A DNA stretch of 37,695 bases. Source: Burkholderiaceae bacterium (GTDB taxonomy: Bacteria > Pseudomonadota > Gammaproteobacteria > Burkholderiales > Burkholderiaceae). Within the stretch, counting starts at the first letter, position 1. Each line of letters begins with the position of its first letter. The notes beneath the pieces were generated by a model, which worked only from the letters and a program-made list of their open reading frames with translations, did not search any database and had not been told where the DNA came from. Below, in pieces: positions 37,418 through 37,695 of this stretch. A program made the translations under genes and the position numbers. The stretch is taken from NCBI GenBank assembly GCA_947472645.1, contig CANJBQ010000032.1:1-37695 (forward strand), given 5' to 3'.

Positions 37418-37695
37418 TTAGGGACGGCTACCGGTAGGAAAAGGCCATGCAGCAGTCGGATTCAAAGCAGTTTTTGTTGATGCACTTGTTTCTACTGGCT
37501 TTTTAACTGCTGGCTTTGCAGCGGCCTTTTTAGCTGGCGCCTTAACTACTTTTTTTTTTGCAGCAGGCTTCTTAGCAGCGGCTTTTTTAGCAGCAGGCTT
37601 CTTAGCAGCGGCTTTTTTAGCAGCAGGCTTCTTAGCAGCAGCTTTTTTAGCAGCAGGCTTCTTAGCAGCAGCTTTTTTAGCAGCAGGCTTCTTAG
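37418..37695 (-). CDS. Histone H1-like Lys/Ala-rich DNA-binding protein, 3' part
   Basis: The last 91 residues of a very basic protein are visible, and the 5' end lies beyond the window. The reading frame consists of decapeptide units KKPAAKKAAA, then KKPAAKKKVVKAPAKKAAA, a Thr/Ser spacer and the terminal sequence ALNPTAAWPFPTGSRP before TAA at 37420-37418. Burkholderiales histone H1-like nucleoproteins share this Ala/Lys/Pro repeat and a WPFPTG-type C-terminus. Such proteins bind DNA non-specifically and help organise the nucleoid. The gene is convergent with the kinase and has its own terminator. Confidence 0.82.
   Translation of the reverse strand, partial: KKPAAKKAAAKKPAAKKAAAKKPAAKKAAAKKPAAKKAAAKKPAAKKKVVKAPAKKAAAKPAVKKPVETSASTKTALNPTAAWPFPTGSRP
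37561..37695. repeat. 30-bp tandem repeat array in the histone-like gene
   Basis: Four full units of 30 bp (37561-37590, 37591-37620, 37621-37650, 37651-37680) and half of a fifth are visible, and the array runs off the window. Units one and two share a GCGGC variant, while three and four have GCAGC, so the array seems to have grown by duplication of blocks. Each unit encodes KKPAAKKAAA on the minus strand. The true copy number cannot be read here. Confidence 0.9.

Noticed and set aside
37409..37427. CCGTC/GACGG inverted repeat considered as an RNA structure or terminator.
   Set aside because: It overlaps the conserved C-terminal coding sequence and stop codon of the histone-like gene, so coding constraint explains it.

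Overview
The window is a gene-dense stretch of chromosomal housekeeping DNA from a betaproteobacterium. It most resembles Burkholderiales with small, AT-leaning genomes, such as freshwater Polynucleobacter-like lineages. That placement is an inference. It rests on protein character, on the order fur / bamE-dapB-leuS-lptE-holA-proA, on the mpl-RNase II-tonB-aroE block, and on a Lys/Ala-rich histone H1-like protein ending in WPFPTGSRP. Intergenic gaps are mostly under 100 bases and many genes overlap by 1-20 bases. No rRNA, tRNA, CRISPR array or intact insertion sequence was seen.

Layout. 1-434 holds the 3' end of apaH. 431-5407 (minus) is a run proA-hemJ-RNA methyltransferase-rubredoxin-hemL, combining proline and heme synthesis. 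5408-6339 is the only accessory-looking segment: a small minus-strand ORF, a perfect 18-bp inverted repeat, an XRE/HipB-like regulator and the C-terminal scrap of a hipA-like toxin gene. 6340-12012 (minus) is bamE-dapB-leuS-lptE-holA, covering outer-membrane assembly, lysine/peptidoglycan precursor synthesis, leucyl-tRNA charging and the replication clamp loader. fur lies divergent at 12122. 12628-17122 (minus) is tkt-gap-FAD oxidase, for central carbon metabolism. rsmE (plus) and a barstar-like gene (minus) converge. apt and an MTA/SAH nucleosidase-like gene diverge with only five bases between their start codons. maeB (minus) follows.

22490-24626 (plus) is thiL-pgpA-pncC, overlapping stop to start. 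pyrF (minus) and corA (plus) diverge. 26625-31873 (minus) is mpl-RNase II-tonB-aroE. 31900-37335 (plus) is a thioredoxin-like gene followed by aroQ-accB-accC-prmA-DUF3426-like-PfkB kinase. The window ends inside a histone-like gene on the minus strand, with a clear terminator between it and the kinase.

No clearly new multi-gene system was found. The most unusual item is the hipBA-type remnant: the regulator's start codon lies inside one arm of the inverted repeat, a TATAAT box is placed for a leaderless transcript, and the symmetry puts a mirror-image TATAAT upstream of the divergent ORF. Secondary oddities are a glycine at the usual NAD-selecting aspartate of GAPDH, a KMAKS in place of KMSKS in LeuRS, a roughly 100-residue repeat-bearing insertion inside an RNA methyltransferase domain, and a 30-bp tandem array in the histone-like gene.
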